This document shows, piece by piece, positions 1 through 9,100 of a stretch of DNA of 64,000 nucleotides. The stretch's first letter is position 1; every line of letters starts with the position of its first letter. The position numbers were made by a program, and so were the translations under genes. Origin of the DNA: Cupriavidus necator (GTDB taxonomy: Bacteria > Pseudomonadota > Gammaproteobacteria > Burkholderiales > Burkholderiaceae); assembly GCA_022041995.1 (NCBI GenBank), contig CP074382.1, positions 620,001-684,000 of the forward strand, read 5' to 3'. The notes beneath the pieces are model-generated. The model did not search any database. It saw nothing but the letters and a program-made list of their open reading frames with translations, and was not told where the DNA came from.

Positions 1-92
1 CTGAGGCAAACTACTATCGGCAACTCAGCGATACCGCTGCGGCCCCGGCATCAACTTAAACAAAACAGCCTCCTCGATTCCCGGGTGATTCA
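1..92 (+). mobile_element. Right end of an IS3-family element (window-edge fragment)
   Basis: The last ~35 bases before position 92 read, on the reverse strand, TGAATCACCCGGG followed by GAGGAGGCT. This closely resembles the end of the IS3-family element at 3602-3635 (TGAATCGCCCCGGG..GAGGAGGCT). I infer that the terminal repeat of an IS3-family copy ends at 92 and that its transposase genes lie to the left of the window. It interrupts the recombinase gene that follows. Confidence 0.6.
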
Positions 93-272
93 GAATGCCT
101 GGCACCACGTCTCGAAGCCGTGCTGGGTTAGATCGCTGAAACCATGCTCGTTAAGGAATCGACTCAACGACCTGAGGGTGTGCTCTTCCCTGACGTAGCG
201 GCGGCCCAGCGCTCGCCAGTGCAGAAGATAGCGCTCGATAGCAAGATCGAGCGGGGTCTGAGGTTGGTTCAT
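93..272 (-). pseudogene. Second tyrosine recombinase of a recombinase-trio (RIT) unit, 5' part only
   Basis: About 60 residues remain, starting MNQPQTPLDLAIERYLLHW. This looks like the N-terminal core-binding region of a tyrosine recombinase (helical, RYLLHWRALGRRY). The start codon overlaps the stop of the upstream recombinase gene as ATGA (270-272 against 269-271), the translational coupling seen in recombinase-in-trio elements. The reading frame stops at 90, where an IS3-family end begins, so the catalytic domain is missing from the window. Family members are usually ~300-350 residues. Not functional as seen. Confidence 0.6.
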
Positions 273-1525
273 GACAACCTCCGCGGCAGAGTGTTCGTGA
301 TTGCTGGCGGTAGCGAAAGGCCGACCTCTCTTAAAACCTCCGTTTGCAGACGAAGATAAACGCATGTGCTTTCCAGGGATCGATGGCCCAGCAGGTCGCC
401 TATTGCCTTGAGGCCGACGCCACGGTTCAATAGCCGCATTGCGAAGGCGTGGCGCAGGCTATAGGCGGAGCTTCCTTGTAGAGGCAGTCCGCTCGCGCGC
501 GTGCAACTCTGATATATCTCGTTGACCGCCGTGGGGCACAATGCAGTTGCTGGCCGATGCGCCCGCAGAAACAAATCCGTTCGACCGCGGGCAACTGGCC
601 TGCCGACCTTCAGATAACGTTTGAGTACGCGGGTGGCCTGAATGGACAACGGAAGGAGAAGCTCCGAACGAGTCTTGCGTTGCTGCACGCGCAAAGTCCT
701 TTGCGTCCAGTCGATCGAGTCCAGCTGCAATGCGGCGATCTCCACAGGCCGCAAGCCGTAGTGCGCCATCAGATAGAGAATCGCATGGTCGCGGCAGCCA
801 ATCATGCTTGACCGATCGATGGAACGAAGTAGCGCGAGAACGTCGTTCCAAGGGAGTGCGCGTGGTGGCAATTCGTCGCGATACGCACGCGGGGTGTCGA
901 TCGTTCCGATGCGCTCGTGGATATAGCCACGGGTGTACAAGAACAAGAGGAACGACCGTAGATGCGCGACCACATGTTGCAAGCTCTGCCTGCTCATGTG
1001 CTCACCCGAAACCGCCACAAAGCGATCCACGGTTTGCATCGACATTCCCGCAAGAGGAGTCTCCGGGGCAACCGCGTCGTGCAAAAAGGCCATGGCCGTA
1101 CGCATGTGGTTGCGGACGGTCGAAGCCGACATGCCGCGTTGATCGACCAGCGAGTCGCGGTATGCATCGAGTACTGTGTCGAAGCGCCCAGTGCGAGAAG
1201 AGGGCAACAAGTCACCTCGCATCAAAAGGAAACGCTCGAAGCGGTGCTGCGTGTGTCGGTATGGCTTCTGTACCCGCAGTTCTGCGGATGGCATTGCGAA
1301 CAACGCGCCAAGGTCCGCAGCCGAGAACTTCGATTCTGCAGTTATGTTCCCAGCACCCTCAAGTGTCTGCTTCAGACGAAAAAGATGGCCGTGAAGTGTC
1401 CTGCCCATATAGCCCTCGTCGACAAGCCATCGGGCGAAGTCCTCAAGCAGGTTGGCGACGGGTGACTGGAGGTAAGACCGGTGACCTCTGGGAAAGATTT
1501 GCTCTAGCATCATGGCCTCCATCAA
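269..1525 (-). CDS. Tyrosine recombinase, first gene of an RIT-like unit
   Basis: 418-residue integrase-type recombinase expected to cut and rejoin DNA through a catalytic tyrosine. The C-terminal half carries the expected signatures: an arginine in HYGLRPVEIAAL, a lysine in the RVQQRKTRSE strand, the SLRHAFAMRLL H-x-x-R-like box, GHRSLESTCVYLR with histidine and the probable nucleophile tyrosine. The N-terminal ~150 residues form a core-binding domain. It overlaps the next recombinase gene by ATGA, as in RIT elements, which encode three recombinases in a row; only one and a part are visible. The upstream 150 bases reach a 13-bp inverted repeat that probably marks the element end. Several close ATG codons (1525, 1522, 1513) could serve as the start. 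Family is confident; membership of the RIT group is inference. Confidence 0.75.
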   Translation of the reverse strand: MMEAMMLEQIFPRGHRSYLQSPVANLLEDFARWLVDEGYMGRTLHGHLFRLKQTLEGAGNITAESKFSAADLGALFAMPSAELRVQKPYRHTQHRFERFLLMRGDLLPSSRTGRFDTVLDAYRDSLVDQRGMSASTVRNHMRTAMAFLHDAVAPETPLAGMSMQTVDRFVAVSGEHMSRQSLQHVVAHLRSFLLFLYTRGYIHERIGTIDTPRAYRDELPPRALPWNDVLALLRSIDRSSMIGCRDHAILYLMAHYGLRPVEIAALQLDSIDWTQRTLRVQQRKTRSELLLPLSIQATRVLKRYLKVGRPVARGRTDLFLRAHRPATALCPTAVNEIYQSCTRASGLPLQGSSAYSLRHAFAMRLLNRGVGLKAIGDLLGHRSLESTCVYLRLQTEVLREVGLSLPPAITNTLPRRLS

Positions 1526-1646
1526 GGTCTAAATGGAGATCCCACCATACGCCGTATGGCCGAGTTATGTTGAGTAGGGGCCGTGCAATCGCTTCCAACT
1601 GCGGGACAGAATCAGGACACTCCACATATCGGAGTGCTCCACATTA

Positions 1647-1678
1647 GTCAATTAACGTTATGCGCAACGTTAATTGAC
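1647..1678. repeat. 13-bp perfect inverted repeat at the probable RIT end
   Basis: GTCAATTAACGTT, six bases (ATGCGC), then AACGTTAATTGAC. The right arm runs into the coding sequence of the interrupted ATPase, and the left arm lies on the recombinase side. This fits a recombination junction or recombinase-binding site. Just to the left, CTCCACAT occurs twice (1620-1627 and 1638-1645). Confidence 0.55.
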
Positions 1679-2104
1679 GAAGCCCAGGAGATGGCTGTGC
1701 CGGCCCTCTCGGAGCTGCGCCTGCTCGCGCAGGCACGCTTCGACTCGCAATTGCTGCTGTGCGTGGTGCTTGCCGGCGACGCCCGCCTGCCGGAGAAGTT
1801 CAGCCGCGAGGACCTGATCCCGCTGGGCAGCCGCATCCGATGCCGCCTGGCGCTGGAGAGCGCAAGCATCGACGAGCTGCAGGCTTGCCTGGACCACCTG
1901 CTGGCCGCCGCTGGCAACGCCACGCTGATGACCATACCATTACGCCAGACCCTGTGCGAACACGCCGCCGGCAATTACCGCATCCTGATGAATCTGGCCG
2001 GCGAGCTTCTGGCCCAAGCCGCGCAGCGGGAGCTGCCGCAGATCGACGAGAAGCTCTATCTGGAGATCTACAGCGCAACCCAGAGCCGCCGTGCCAGGCG
2101 GTGA
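1671..2104 (+). pseudogene. ExeA/TniB-like AAA+ ATPase, C-terminal part, cut by the RIT element
   Basis: Reading starts at a Walker B motif (LIDEAQEM) and continues through a sensor-like VVLAGDARLP stretch and a C-terminal lid (NYRILMNLAGELL), about 144 residues. The Walker A half is absent because the recombinase unit begins exactly at the codons for LID. Proteins of this kind act as ATP-dependent target or helper subunits in transposons that carry an integrase-like transposase, an ExeA-like ATPase and a small third protein. A small gene follows at 2158, which fits. An upstream ATG at 1583 in the same frame lies inside the RIT end and is unlikely to be the natural start. Confidence 0.6.
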
Positions 2105-2157
2105 GTGGCGTCGTTGGCCATCACCGCCACGTTCATCAATACGACCAAGACATCAGC

Positions 2158-2373
2158 ATGACCTTCCACCAGCCATCCGGCATCACCCAGGGATTGCCCC
2201 TGTTCATCGACGCCAACTGGACGCCCGCGCAGGCCTGGGCTGTGATCGAACTGCTCGACGATCTGCGCGACCGTCTGCTTGCACACTATCAATTGGCTTT
2301 GGCCGAGTGGCTGGCCGAAGATCGGCAGGAGCATCCTGATGGCCTTGGCGATCTCGCCGATAACGACTTCTGA
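2158..2373 (+). CDS. Small conserved-looking protein downstream of the ATPase
   Basis: 71 residues, acidic and Trp/Leu-rich (NWTPAQAWAVIELLDDLRDRLL), predicted soluble and helical. It lies 53 bases after the ATPase stop and is followed directly by a strong terminator, so it is probably the last gene of the old transposition operon. I recall small proteins of this size next to ExeA-type ATPases in similar elements, but I assign no function. The start was chosen at the ATG beginning MTFHQPSGI. Confidence 0.5.
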   Translation: MTFHQPSGITQGLPLFIDANWTPAQAWAVIELLDDLRDRLLAHYQLALAEWLAEDRQEHPDGLGDLADNDF

Positions 2374-2379
2374 TCCAGC

Positions 2380-2406
2380 AACAAGGGGCCCGTCGGGCCC
2401 CTTGTT
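2380..2406 (+). terminator. Rho-independent terminator
   Basis: Perfect 13-bp stem AACAAGGGGCCCG / CGGGCCCCTTGTT with a single-base loop, seven bases after the small gene. There is no long T tract, but the 3' arm ends in TTGTT. Confidence 0.7.
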
Positions 2407-2566
2407 CCATCAATGCCGTCGCTCCACATCTGAACCTCCGCGTTTGATCGCCACGTCCATCAGCATCACCCGACGACCTGCAACATTGGCGATGGACCAG
2501 ACCGCAGCCACCCATCATTTACCGTGCCCGTGCGCCCATCGAATCCCGTGCTCACGCACACTCAGC

Positions 2567-3300
2567 CAGTGCGTTGTCGTAGGAGTCACCGCGGCTGCCC
2601 ACCGACGGCTCAATGCCGGCTTCAGAAAGCCTCTCGGTATAGCGAATGCTGACGTATTGCGATCCCCTGTCAGAATGGTGAATGAGCGTCCCGTCGTTGT
2701 CGGGATGGCGCGCGTAGAGCGCCTGCTCCAAGGCATCCAGAACGAAGTCCGTGGTCATCGAAGTGCTGACGCGCCAGCCAACAATACAGCGGGCGAACAC
2801 GTCGATCACGAAGGCCACGTACAGCCAGCCCTGCCAAGTCGAAACGTAGGTGAAATCACTCACCCACAGTTGGTTGGGCCGTGTGGCGTGGAACTGGCGC
2901 TTGACGCGATCCAGAGGGCACGGCACCGAGTCGTCGGCCACTGTGGTGCGCTTCTTCTTGCCCCGGCGCACCCCCGCCAGGCCAAGCTGCTTCATCAGCC
3001 GTTCGACCGTGCAGCGCGCCACCGCCATGCCTTCCCGATTCATCTGTTTCCAGACTTTGTCCGCACCATAGACCTGCATATTGTCCTCCCAGACCCGCTT
3101 GATCGCAGGCCGCAGACGCTCATCGCGAATTGCACGGGCGCTACGTCGCGACGGATCACGAAGCCGTGCGGCATGGCGTCGGTAACACGACGGGGCAATC
3201 TGCAAGACTTGGCAGATCGGCTCGACCCCGAAGGCATCTCGATGCTCATCGACGAAGGCCTTCAGGACTTGAGCCGGCGGTCGAGCTCCGCCTGGGCGAA
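2567..3300 (-). pseudogene. IS3-family transposase OrfB, C-terminus missing
   Basis: DDE integrase-like domain with LWVSDFTYVST (first Asp), HHSDRGSQYVS (second Asp) and DSYDNALAE (catalytic Glu). After DNALAE the sequence departs from the family at ~2567 and meets a stop at 2552, so roughly the last 65 residues are missing. The frame is open upstream of the first usable start into the orfA overlap (VLKAFVDEHRDAFGVEPICQ), as expected for -1 frameshift expression. Confidence 0.8.
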
Positions 3301-3585
3301 AAACGCACTGGCCAGCTTCAAAATCTCATTGGCCCGGCGCAATTCCTTGACTTCACGCTCCAGCGCCTTGATGCGCTCTCGCTCTGCCGTCGTGACGCCG
3401 TCGCGTTCGCCGCTATCCACCTGGTCACGCTTGACCCATTTCAACAATGTATGGGCCGAGCACCCAATCTTTGGGGCGATGGCCTGGACCGCCGCCCATA
3501 GCGAAGGATGCTCGCCGAGTTGCTCTCGCACCAGGCGAACAGCCCGATCTTGGACTTCGGGGGAATGCTTGATCTGCTTGTTCAT
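3262..3585 (-). CDS. IS3-family transposase OrfA
   Basis: 107 residues. An N-terminal helix-turn-helix (residues ~10-55, WAAVQAIAPKIGCSAHTLLKWVKR) is followed by a leucine-zipper-like helix (LEREVKELRRANEILKLASAFFAQ), the usual layout of OrfA, which binds the IS ends. The orfB frame overlaps its 3' end by a -1 shift near the codons for RRLKS, so a fused OrfAB product would come from programmed frameshifting. The copy is 3'-truncated and cannot move by itself. Confidence 0.85.
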   Translation of the reverse strand: MNKQIKHSPEVQDRAVRLVREQLGEHPSLWAAVQAIAPKIGCSAHTLLKWVKRDQVDSGERDGVTTAERERIKALEREVKELRRANEILKLASAFFAQAELDRRLKS

Positions 3586-3635
3586 GGCTCCATTCTCGCA
3601 AGAGTTGGAGCCTCCTCAAAACCCGGGGCGATTCA

Positions 3636-4483
3636 ATCAACTTGCCTTCGGCCTGTACCTGCCTGGGGCCGAGATCATGCTCGCCGCCTCATTACACAGC
3701 GTGTACGAGAACGAACGCCAGATCCTGTTCGAGCATCTGGACCGCCTGCAATCCGACGACTTGCTCTTGCTCGACCGCGGCTACCCCGCCCGCTGGCTGG
3801 TGGCCGTACTCAACCAACGAAACATCCCTTTCTGCATGCGTGCCGACGGCAGCGGCTTTGCTGCCGTACGGCGCTTCGTGCGCTCTGGCCGTGACGAGGC
3901 CATCGTCACGCTCCCCGCTCCAGCCCGCATTGACGCGCGCGACTACGAGTGTGCGGCTACCCCGCAGACCGTTCGGCTGATCCGGCAGATCTCGCCAGCC
4001 GGCAAGGTGCGCGTGCTCATCACCAATCTGCTCGACATGCACCGCTATCCAGCGGCCACCTTCCGCGACCTTTACCATCAACGCTGGCGCCTCGAGGAGG
4101 CGTACAAACGCCTCAAGCACCGCATGGGACTCGAACATCTGTCCGGCCTCTCGCAGTTGGCTGCCAGGCAGGACTTCGGCGCCAAAATCCTCAGTGATAA
4201 CCTGCACGCTCTATGCTGCTTCAGCGCCGTGCAGGAACATGAGATTGACTCGAACTATCGGATCATCCGAACCTACGCCATCACCGCTCTCAAACCTGTC
4301 CTGCCAGCGGCGCTACTGGGACTGCGCTGGGCCAAGGCTGCGCTGAATGAGACCTTGGCCTTGATCGCAACACGTACCCATCGCGTGCGACCGGATCGCG
4401 CTAAACCACGTCCGCCTCGCCAGAAACCTCATCGACATGCCGCCTATAAGGCTTGCTGATGTCCTTATCTTGGGTGGATTGGG
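3636..4483 (+). pseudogene. IS4-family transposase, 3' remnant identical to the copy at 17016
   Basis: From ATCAACTTGCC onward this matches the full-length IS4 element at 17016-18445, through the stop at 4459 and the right terminal repeat ending GGATTGGG at 4483. It retains LLLDRGYPARW (second Asp) and YHQRWRLEEAYKRLKHRMG (the Y-R-E-K signature of IS4). The 5' 40 percent, including the first catalytic Asp, is missing. An IS3 end abuts its left side, and its right end lies inside a group II intron reverse transcriptase gene. Confidence 0.9.
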
Positions 4484-5236
4484 GCCGGAACCCGTACGAG
4501 TTGTGGTCCGCCAGAGTCTCTGCGACTGGTTCCAAAGCGAGCTTCCATAACGCTTGCATCGCTCGGCACCGCATACAGGGAATTCCCAGCGGACGCTTCT
4601 TGCCGTTGCTCTTGGGAATATAGATGCGTCGCAGCGGCAGTGCTCGATATCCGCGATGTTGCAGCGACTCCATTCCCTTCCATTTAGCCGCTGGGGATCG
4701 CCATATCCTGCCGTCGACCCCGGCGTACTCTTGCCGCGGTTTTCTGTCACCCGCTTCACGGCCAGCATCTTGCCGCTGTGCGAGCGGGTCAGCAGACGTT
4801 GCAAGGCTTGCACCTTGCCCCATCGGCCTTCCATTGTTGCCTTGGCGATACGCACCTGAAGTCGCTTCACGTCCTCCTTGATGCGGAACCAGTCAGCCTG
4901 GCCCCACATCCGTTCGGCGTGCGAGGGCGCACCAGCACCTGTCGCTTTCGCCCCAGCCGCCGTCATCTGCTTTCCCTCGTATAACGATTTGTCAAAGTTC
5001 TCTCGCCATGAATGACCGCACGGAAGTCTGCCCGCTTTCGCGTCCGACAATGTTCCAGCCGGTATCCTTCCCATTACAGAAAGGCCTTCGCTTTTTCCGT
5101 GTTCCTCTACCCGCAACACCAACAGCGTTCCTTGCGGTTCGCCTGCCTTGGGAGGCGGCGTTACGGGCTTACCCTGTTCCACATAAGTTTCAGAGCGGGT
5201 CGGATCCTTCCTATTCGCCGGCGGCGTCTTGTCCAT
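4484..5236 (-). pseudogene. ltrA: Group II intron reverse transcriptase/maturase, N-terminal half with frameshift
   Basis: The N-terminal RT-0 region is visible (WFRIKEDVKRLQVRIAKA, then LQRLLTRSHSGKMLAVKRV and ENRGKSTPG). A one-base frameshift in a GGGG run near 4722 then moves the reading to GVDG.., RRIYIPKSNGKKRPLGIP and NSYGFRPQ, the fingers and start of the palm. The gene ends where the IS4 element begins, before the YADD active site. The start is taken at MDKTPPANR, though another ATG lies 24 bases upstream. Family members are ~420-600 residues. Non-functional. Confidence 0.8.
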
Positions 5237-5573
5237 GATGGCCCAGCACATAAAGACCATGCCTTGCCGCTTGCCTTTTGGCTCAAGCCTGTCAGCACAT
5301 TTGGCTTGTTCAATGATGACGACGTTTAACGGAAGTTCACATGTGTTGATCGTTACCGCTCGTCCCTAGCCCCTCACCGCCTCTGTGCTGGCAGTTTCCA
5401 CGGTCCCTCGCGGGACCGAGTACCGGCTAAACCGGCGGGTACGTTGTCCCCGGAGCTTCACACCGAGCGGTTGCCTGCTCCGCATGTCCGGGTAGGGAAC
5501 GGTTGATGGAACAACCGGTTTCATCCATACCTTACCTCGTGAAACAGAAACTTATGCGACTTTCAGGTCGCAC
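4484..5573 (-). mobile_element. Group II intron, 5' part
   Basis: On the minus strand the sequence begins GTGCGACC at 5573, the canonical 5' start of bacterial group II introns. About 300 bases of structured RNA follow, then the N-terminal half of an intron-encoded reverse transcriptase, ended by the IS4 remnant at 4483. The catalytic 3' part (rest of the RT, domains V and VI) is absent, so it cannot splice alone. The 5' flanking bases contain a perfect palindrome CCGTGGTACCACGG (5587-5600). Confidence 0.75.
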
Positions 5574-5598
5574 ATGCGCCTTCATGCCGTGGTACCAC

Positions 5599-5648
5599 GG
5601 GTCTGACCAAGATAAGGCCGATTTCCTATCATAAGCCTTCCAGTTATA
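5599..5648 (+). repeat. Left terminal inverted repeat of Tn-A
   Basis: GGGTCTGACCAAGATAAGG and on to CTATCATAAGCCTT and GTTAT. It pairs with the right end at 13446-13495, which differs by one extra C near the tip and a few internal changes. Confidence 0.85.
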
Positions 5649-5748
5649 TATATTCGAATCTATAGATCTGATTGTTATAAAAGACTGAGCCCTCTATCGA
5701 GCGACTCTTCCGCTACACTGGCCGGCCCATTGGAGATCTCAGTCCGGC

Positions 5749-8748
5749 ATGGCCACCGTCGAACGTACCGCCTATCCGCGCTTTCCCAGGGTCTTTTCGA
5801 CGGGGGAATTGCAGGCCTGCTATACGCCCGACATCGAAGAACTGGAGTGGGGGCGACGAAACGCGCGGGGGCAGTCCTCGCGGCTGGGCCTGCTGGTCCT
5901 GCTGAAGGTCTTTCAGCAGATGCGCCACTTCCCCAACCTCGATTCCATTCCTGTCGCTGTCATTGATCACGTCCGAGCCAGCGCAGACATCGGTGCGGAG
6001 GTCGAGTTTGGCTACGACAGGGCCCGGTCGGTCGCGTTGTTTCGCCACTACGCTGCGATTCGGGAGTTTCTCGGCATCCAGTCCTACTATGGCACCGATG
6101 CCAATGAAGTCGCCGTGCGTGCGGCACGGGAAGCGGCCGAGGCCATGGACCAGTCGGTGGACATCATCAATGCCACCATCGACAGCCTGATCCAGCAGCA
6201 GGTCGAACTGCCGGCGTTCTCGACGCTGGACGCGATTGCGGAACAAGTCCATGCGCGCACGCAAACAGCGCTATTCCGGCGCGTCGCGCGACGCCTGACG
6301 GACGACGACAAGGCCCAACTGGACCGCCTCCTCAAGCGGGAATTCAGTCAGCGCCAGACCGCGTACAACACCATCAAGCGCTACGCGTTGCGGCCGTCGC
6401 GCAAGCACATCTCCTTGCTGATCGAACATCTCACCTGGCTCGAAGGCTTTGGGGACTACGGTCGTGCGCTGGAAGGCGTGCCAGCCACAAAGCTGCGCTC
6501 CCTGTCATCGCAATCGATGAGCCTGGATGCGGCCAATCTGAAGGAGATGCTGCCCGAGCGTCGCTATACACTGATCGTAGCGCTGCTGCATCAAATGCGT
6601 GTGCGTGCCCGCGACGATCTGGCCGAGATGTTCATCCGCCGGGTGGGTGCTATCCACAAGCGGGCCAAGGAAGAGCTCGCGCTCATCCAGGCGCGGCAGC
6701 GTGAACAGATGGAAAGCCTCGTGGACCTGCTCGACGGGGTTGTCAACATCGTTGACGATCACGGGGACGACGCTGCGCTGGGCGCACAGGTACGCAAGTA
6801 TCTGGCGCCGACAGGCAGTCTCGAGCCCTTGCGCGAGAGCTGCGCCGAGGTGCGGGCCTACAGCGGCAAGAACTACCTTCCGTTGCTGTGGCGGCATTTC
6901 AAGGCGCATCGATCGGTGCTGTTACGCCTGGCGCGAGCCCTGGCATGGGGATCGACCACGCAATCCCAAACCTTGCTGACGGCATTGGACGCGGTGTTCG
7001 AGAGCGAGTCGCTGCACCGGGAATGGATTGCCGTCGACGTTGACATCAGCTTTGCCTCGGAACGCTGGCGCAAGCTGGTGCGCCGCCCGATCGATGGGGG
7101 TGCCCCGACCAACCGGCGTTATCTGGAGCTCTGCGTGCTGTCCTATATGGCCAAGGAACTGCGCAGCGGCGATCTTTGCGTAGCTGGATCGGACGCCTTC
7201 GCCGACTACCGGGATCACCTGCTGCCCTGGAGCGAGTGTGAACAGCGTCTGCCAAGCTACTGCGAGAAGTTCGGCATGCCCGACAGCGGCGCCGGCTTCG
7301 TGGCCCAACTGCGTCAGTGGCTGACGGACACGGCCCGCCAACTGGACGAACGCTTCCCGGAGAAGTCCGAGCATGTGATCATCAACAGGGCGGGCGAGTT
7401 GGTGGTGCGTCGTACTGCGGCTACGGCCGTCCCAGAGAGCGCGGTCGCCCTGCAAAAAGCGCTGATGAAACGCATGCCGGTGCGTAACCTGCTGGATGTG
7501 CTGGCCAATATTGAGCACTGGACGCAATTCACCCGGCACTTCGGCCCGCTCAGCGGCAGCGATCCCAAGATCCGCAATGCTGCCGAGCGGTACCTGCTGA
7601 CCATTTTCGCGATGGGCTGTAATCTGGGGCCCACCCAGGCGGCCCGTCACATGGGCGACAAGATCACGCCGCACATGATGTCGTTCGTCAACCGGCGACA
7701 TCTGAGCCTGGAGCGGCTGGAAACGGCGCAGCGCGAGCTGATCGAGCTTTATTTGCGATTGGATCTGCCCAAGCACTGGGGCGACGGCAAGACAGTGGCG
7801 GCCGACGGCACCCAGTACGATTTCTACGACAACAATCTGCTGGCCGGTTACCACTTCCGGTACCGCAAGATGGGCGCGGTGGCATACCGGCATGTGGCCG
7901 ACAACTACATTGCGGTTTTTCGGCATTTCATCCCGCCAGGCATCTGGGAGGCGATCTACGTCATCGAGGGCCTTCTCAAGGCAGGCCTGAGCGTCGAGGC
8001 GGATACCGTTCATGCCGACACCCAGGGTCAGTCGGCGGCGGTCTTCGCCTTCACACACCTGCTGGGCATCAAGTTGATGCCGCGCATTCGGAACTGGCAG
8101 GATCTCAAGCTGTACCGGGTGGATACCGATACGAAATACCAGCATATTGACGCGCTGTTTTCGGAAACGGTCGACTGGGATCTCATCGAGCGGCATTGGC
8201 AGGATCTGATGCAACTGACGCTGTCGATCCAGACTGGCGCGCTGTCTTCGCCCTTGCTGCTGCGCCGGTTCGGTGCGGCCAGCCCGAAGAATCGGCTGTC
8301 TTTGGCTGCGGAGGAACTGGGCAAGGTCATACGCACCATCTTCCTGCTCGAGTGGATCGGCAGCGGTGAACTTCGTCAGGAGATTACCGCAACCACCAAC
8401 AAGGTCGAGTCCTATAATGGTTTTGCCAAATGGTTCTCGTTTGGCGGTGACGTGCTGCCGGTTAACGATCCGGACGAACAACAGAAGCGCCTGCGCTACA
8501 ACGACCTGATGGCCTCGGCCGCGATCCTACAGAACACGGTCGACATGATGCAGGCGTTGCGGGCGATGGTGAAGGAAGGCATCCCGGTCAATCCGGCCGA
8601 TATCGCCTTCCTGAGCCCCTATCTCACCAGCAACCTGAAGCGCTTTGGCAAATACGAGCTTGACTTCGAACGTATCGAGAGCTGGATTCGCGACAGCCTG
8701 TTCGCGGGGCCGGCCCATTCTATCCGGAGGCCCAAACGCCATGCCTGA
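5749..8748 (+). CDS. tnpA: Tn3-family transposase TnpA (Tn-A)
   Basis: 999 residues, the normal size for Tn3 transposases, which pair the terminal repeats and carry out replicative transposition. The N-terminal ~250 residues are a DUF4158-like DNA-binding region (FSTGELQACYTPDIEELEWG). The C-terminal catalytic part shows the DDE residues in VAADGTQYDFYDNN, EADTVHADTQGQS and NKVESYNGFAKW. The sequence appears intact. Its stop overlaps the start of the next gene by eight bases (8741-8748), so translation is probably coupled. It is only distantly similar to the TnpA at 50436, so the two transposons are different elements that share a recombinase type. Confidence 0.93.
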   Translation: MATVERTAYPRFPRVFSTGELQACYTPDIEELEWGRRNARGQSSRLGLLVLLKVFQQMRHFPNLDSIPVAVIDHVRASADIGAEVEFGYDRARSVALFRHYAAIREFLGIQSYYGTDANEVAVRAAREAAEAMDQSVDIINATIDSLIQQQVELPAFSTLDAIAEQVHARTQTALFRRVARRLTDDDKAQLDRLLKREFSQRQTAYNTIKRYALRPSRKHISLLIEHLTWLEGFGDYGRALEGVPATKLRSLSSQSMSLDAANLKEMLPERRYTLIVALLHQMRVRARDDLAEMFIRRVGAIHKRAKEELALIQARQREQMESLVDLLDGVVNIVDDHGDDAALGAQVRKYLAPTGSLEPLRESCAEVRAYSGKNYLPLLWRHFKAHRSVLLRLARALAWGSTTQSQTLLTALDAVFESESLHREWIAVDVDISFASERWRKLVRRPIDGGAPTNRRYLELCVLSYMAKELRSGDLCVAGSDAFADYRDHLLPWSECEQRLPSYCEKFGMPDSGAGFVAQLRQWLTDTARQLDERFPEKSEHVIINRAGELVVRRTAATAVPESAVALQKALMKRMPVRNLLDVLANIEHWTQFTRHFGPLSGSDPKIRNAAERYLLTIFAMGCNLGPTQAARHMGDKITPHMMSFVNRRHLSLERLETAQRELIELYLRLDLPKHWGDGKTVAADGTQYDFYDNNLLAGYHFRYRKMGAVAYRHVADNYIAVFRHFIPPGIWEAIYVIEGLLKAGLSVEADTVHADTQGQSAAVFAFTHLLGIKLMPRIRNWQDLKLYRVDTDTKYQHIDALFSETVDWDLIERHWQDLMQLTLSIQTGALSSPLLLRRFGAASPKNRLSLAAEELGKVIRTIFLLEWIGSGELRQEITATTNKVESYNGFAKWFSFGGDVLPVNDPDEQQKRLRYNDLMASAAILQNTVDMMQALRAMVKEGIPVNPADIAFLSPYLTSNLKRFGKYELDFERIESWIRDSLFAGPAHSIRRPKRHA

Positions 8749-9100
8749 TATCGAGACCCCCTACGGCGTCGTCGATGCCGACGCGTTGCAGTCGTTGCAG
8801 CAGCGCTACGATACCCTAGTCATCCAACAAGCGGTGGATCAATTCGACTCGCTTCGAGCTCGCTGCGGACCGGATGGGCTGCGCGACGATCTGCTGCGCT
8901 TGCATGGCATGGCGCATACCGTGATCAATGGCGCGAGCCTGTCGTATTCGACCGACGATCTGACACTGGTGGAACAAGCCGATTGTGTCATTGAGGAACT
9001 GGAAGACTGGGTGATGATGCTCGACCGGATGATCGTCGCGCTGCGTCCCCTGCAGGATTTGCGGTCCAAAACAGACGACGATTACGACGATTCAATATGA
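8741..9100 (+). CDS. tnpC: TnpC-like transposase regulator
   Basis: 119 residues, acidic and helical, starting MPDIETPYGVVDADALQSL, with LRDDLLRLHGMAHTVINGAS near the middle. Size and position directly behind and overlapping tnpA match TnpC of the Tn4652 group, a small protein reported to lower TnpA amounts after transcription. I recognise the DLLRLHGMAH segment from that family, but no alignment was run. The eight-base overlap with tnpA and the four-base overlap with the following passenger gene place all three in one transcription unit. Confidence 0.7.
   Translation: MPDIETPYGVVDADALQSLQQRYDTLVIQQAVDQFDSLRARCGPDGLRDDLLRLHGMAHTVINGASLSYSTDDLTLVEQADCVIEELEDWVMMLDRMIVALRPLQDLRSKTDDDYDDSI

Larger units (their letters stand above)
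2567..3635 (-). mobile_element. IS3-family element, 3' end missing
   Basis: Contains orfA and most of orfB on the minus strand. The 5' terminal repeat is present (reverse strand TGAATCGCCCCGGG, ending at 3635). The 3' end is lost: orfB diverges at about 2567 and no matching terminal repeat follows. The 5' end sits directly against an IS4 remnant that begins at 3636, so this element probably inserted into that IS4. Confidence 0.75.

Noticed and set aside
269..1525. Integron integrase with gene cassettes
   Set aside because: The recombinase lacks the integron-specific patch as far as I can see, no attC-like repeats follow, and the ATGA overlap with a second recombinase fits an RIT unit better.
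2279..4459. 726-codon plus-strand frame
   Set aside because: Its first half is antisense to the IS3 orfAB; only the part after ~3636 is the IS4 transposase. It is a chance fusion at the IS3/IS4 junction.
6922..8481. Long 519-codon frame opposite tnpA of Tn-A
   Set aside because: It is the antisense shadow of an intact Tn3 transposase, with no domain features and typical high-GC third-position bias of the true strand.
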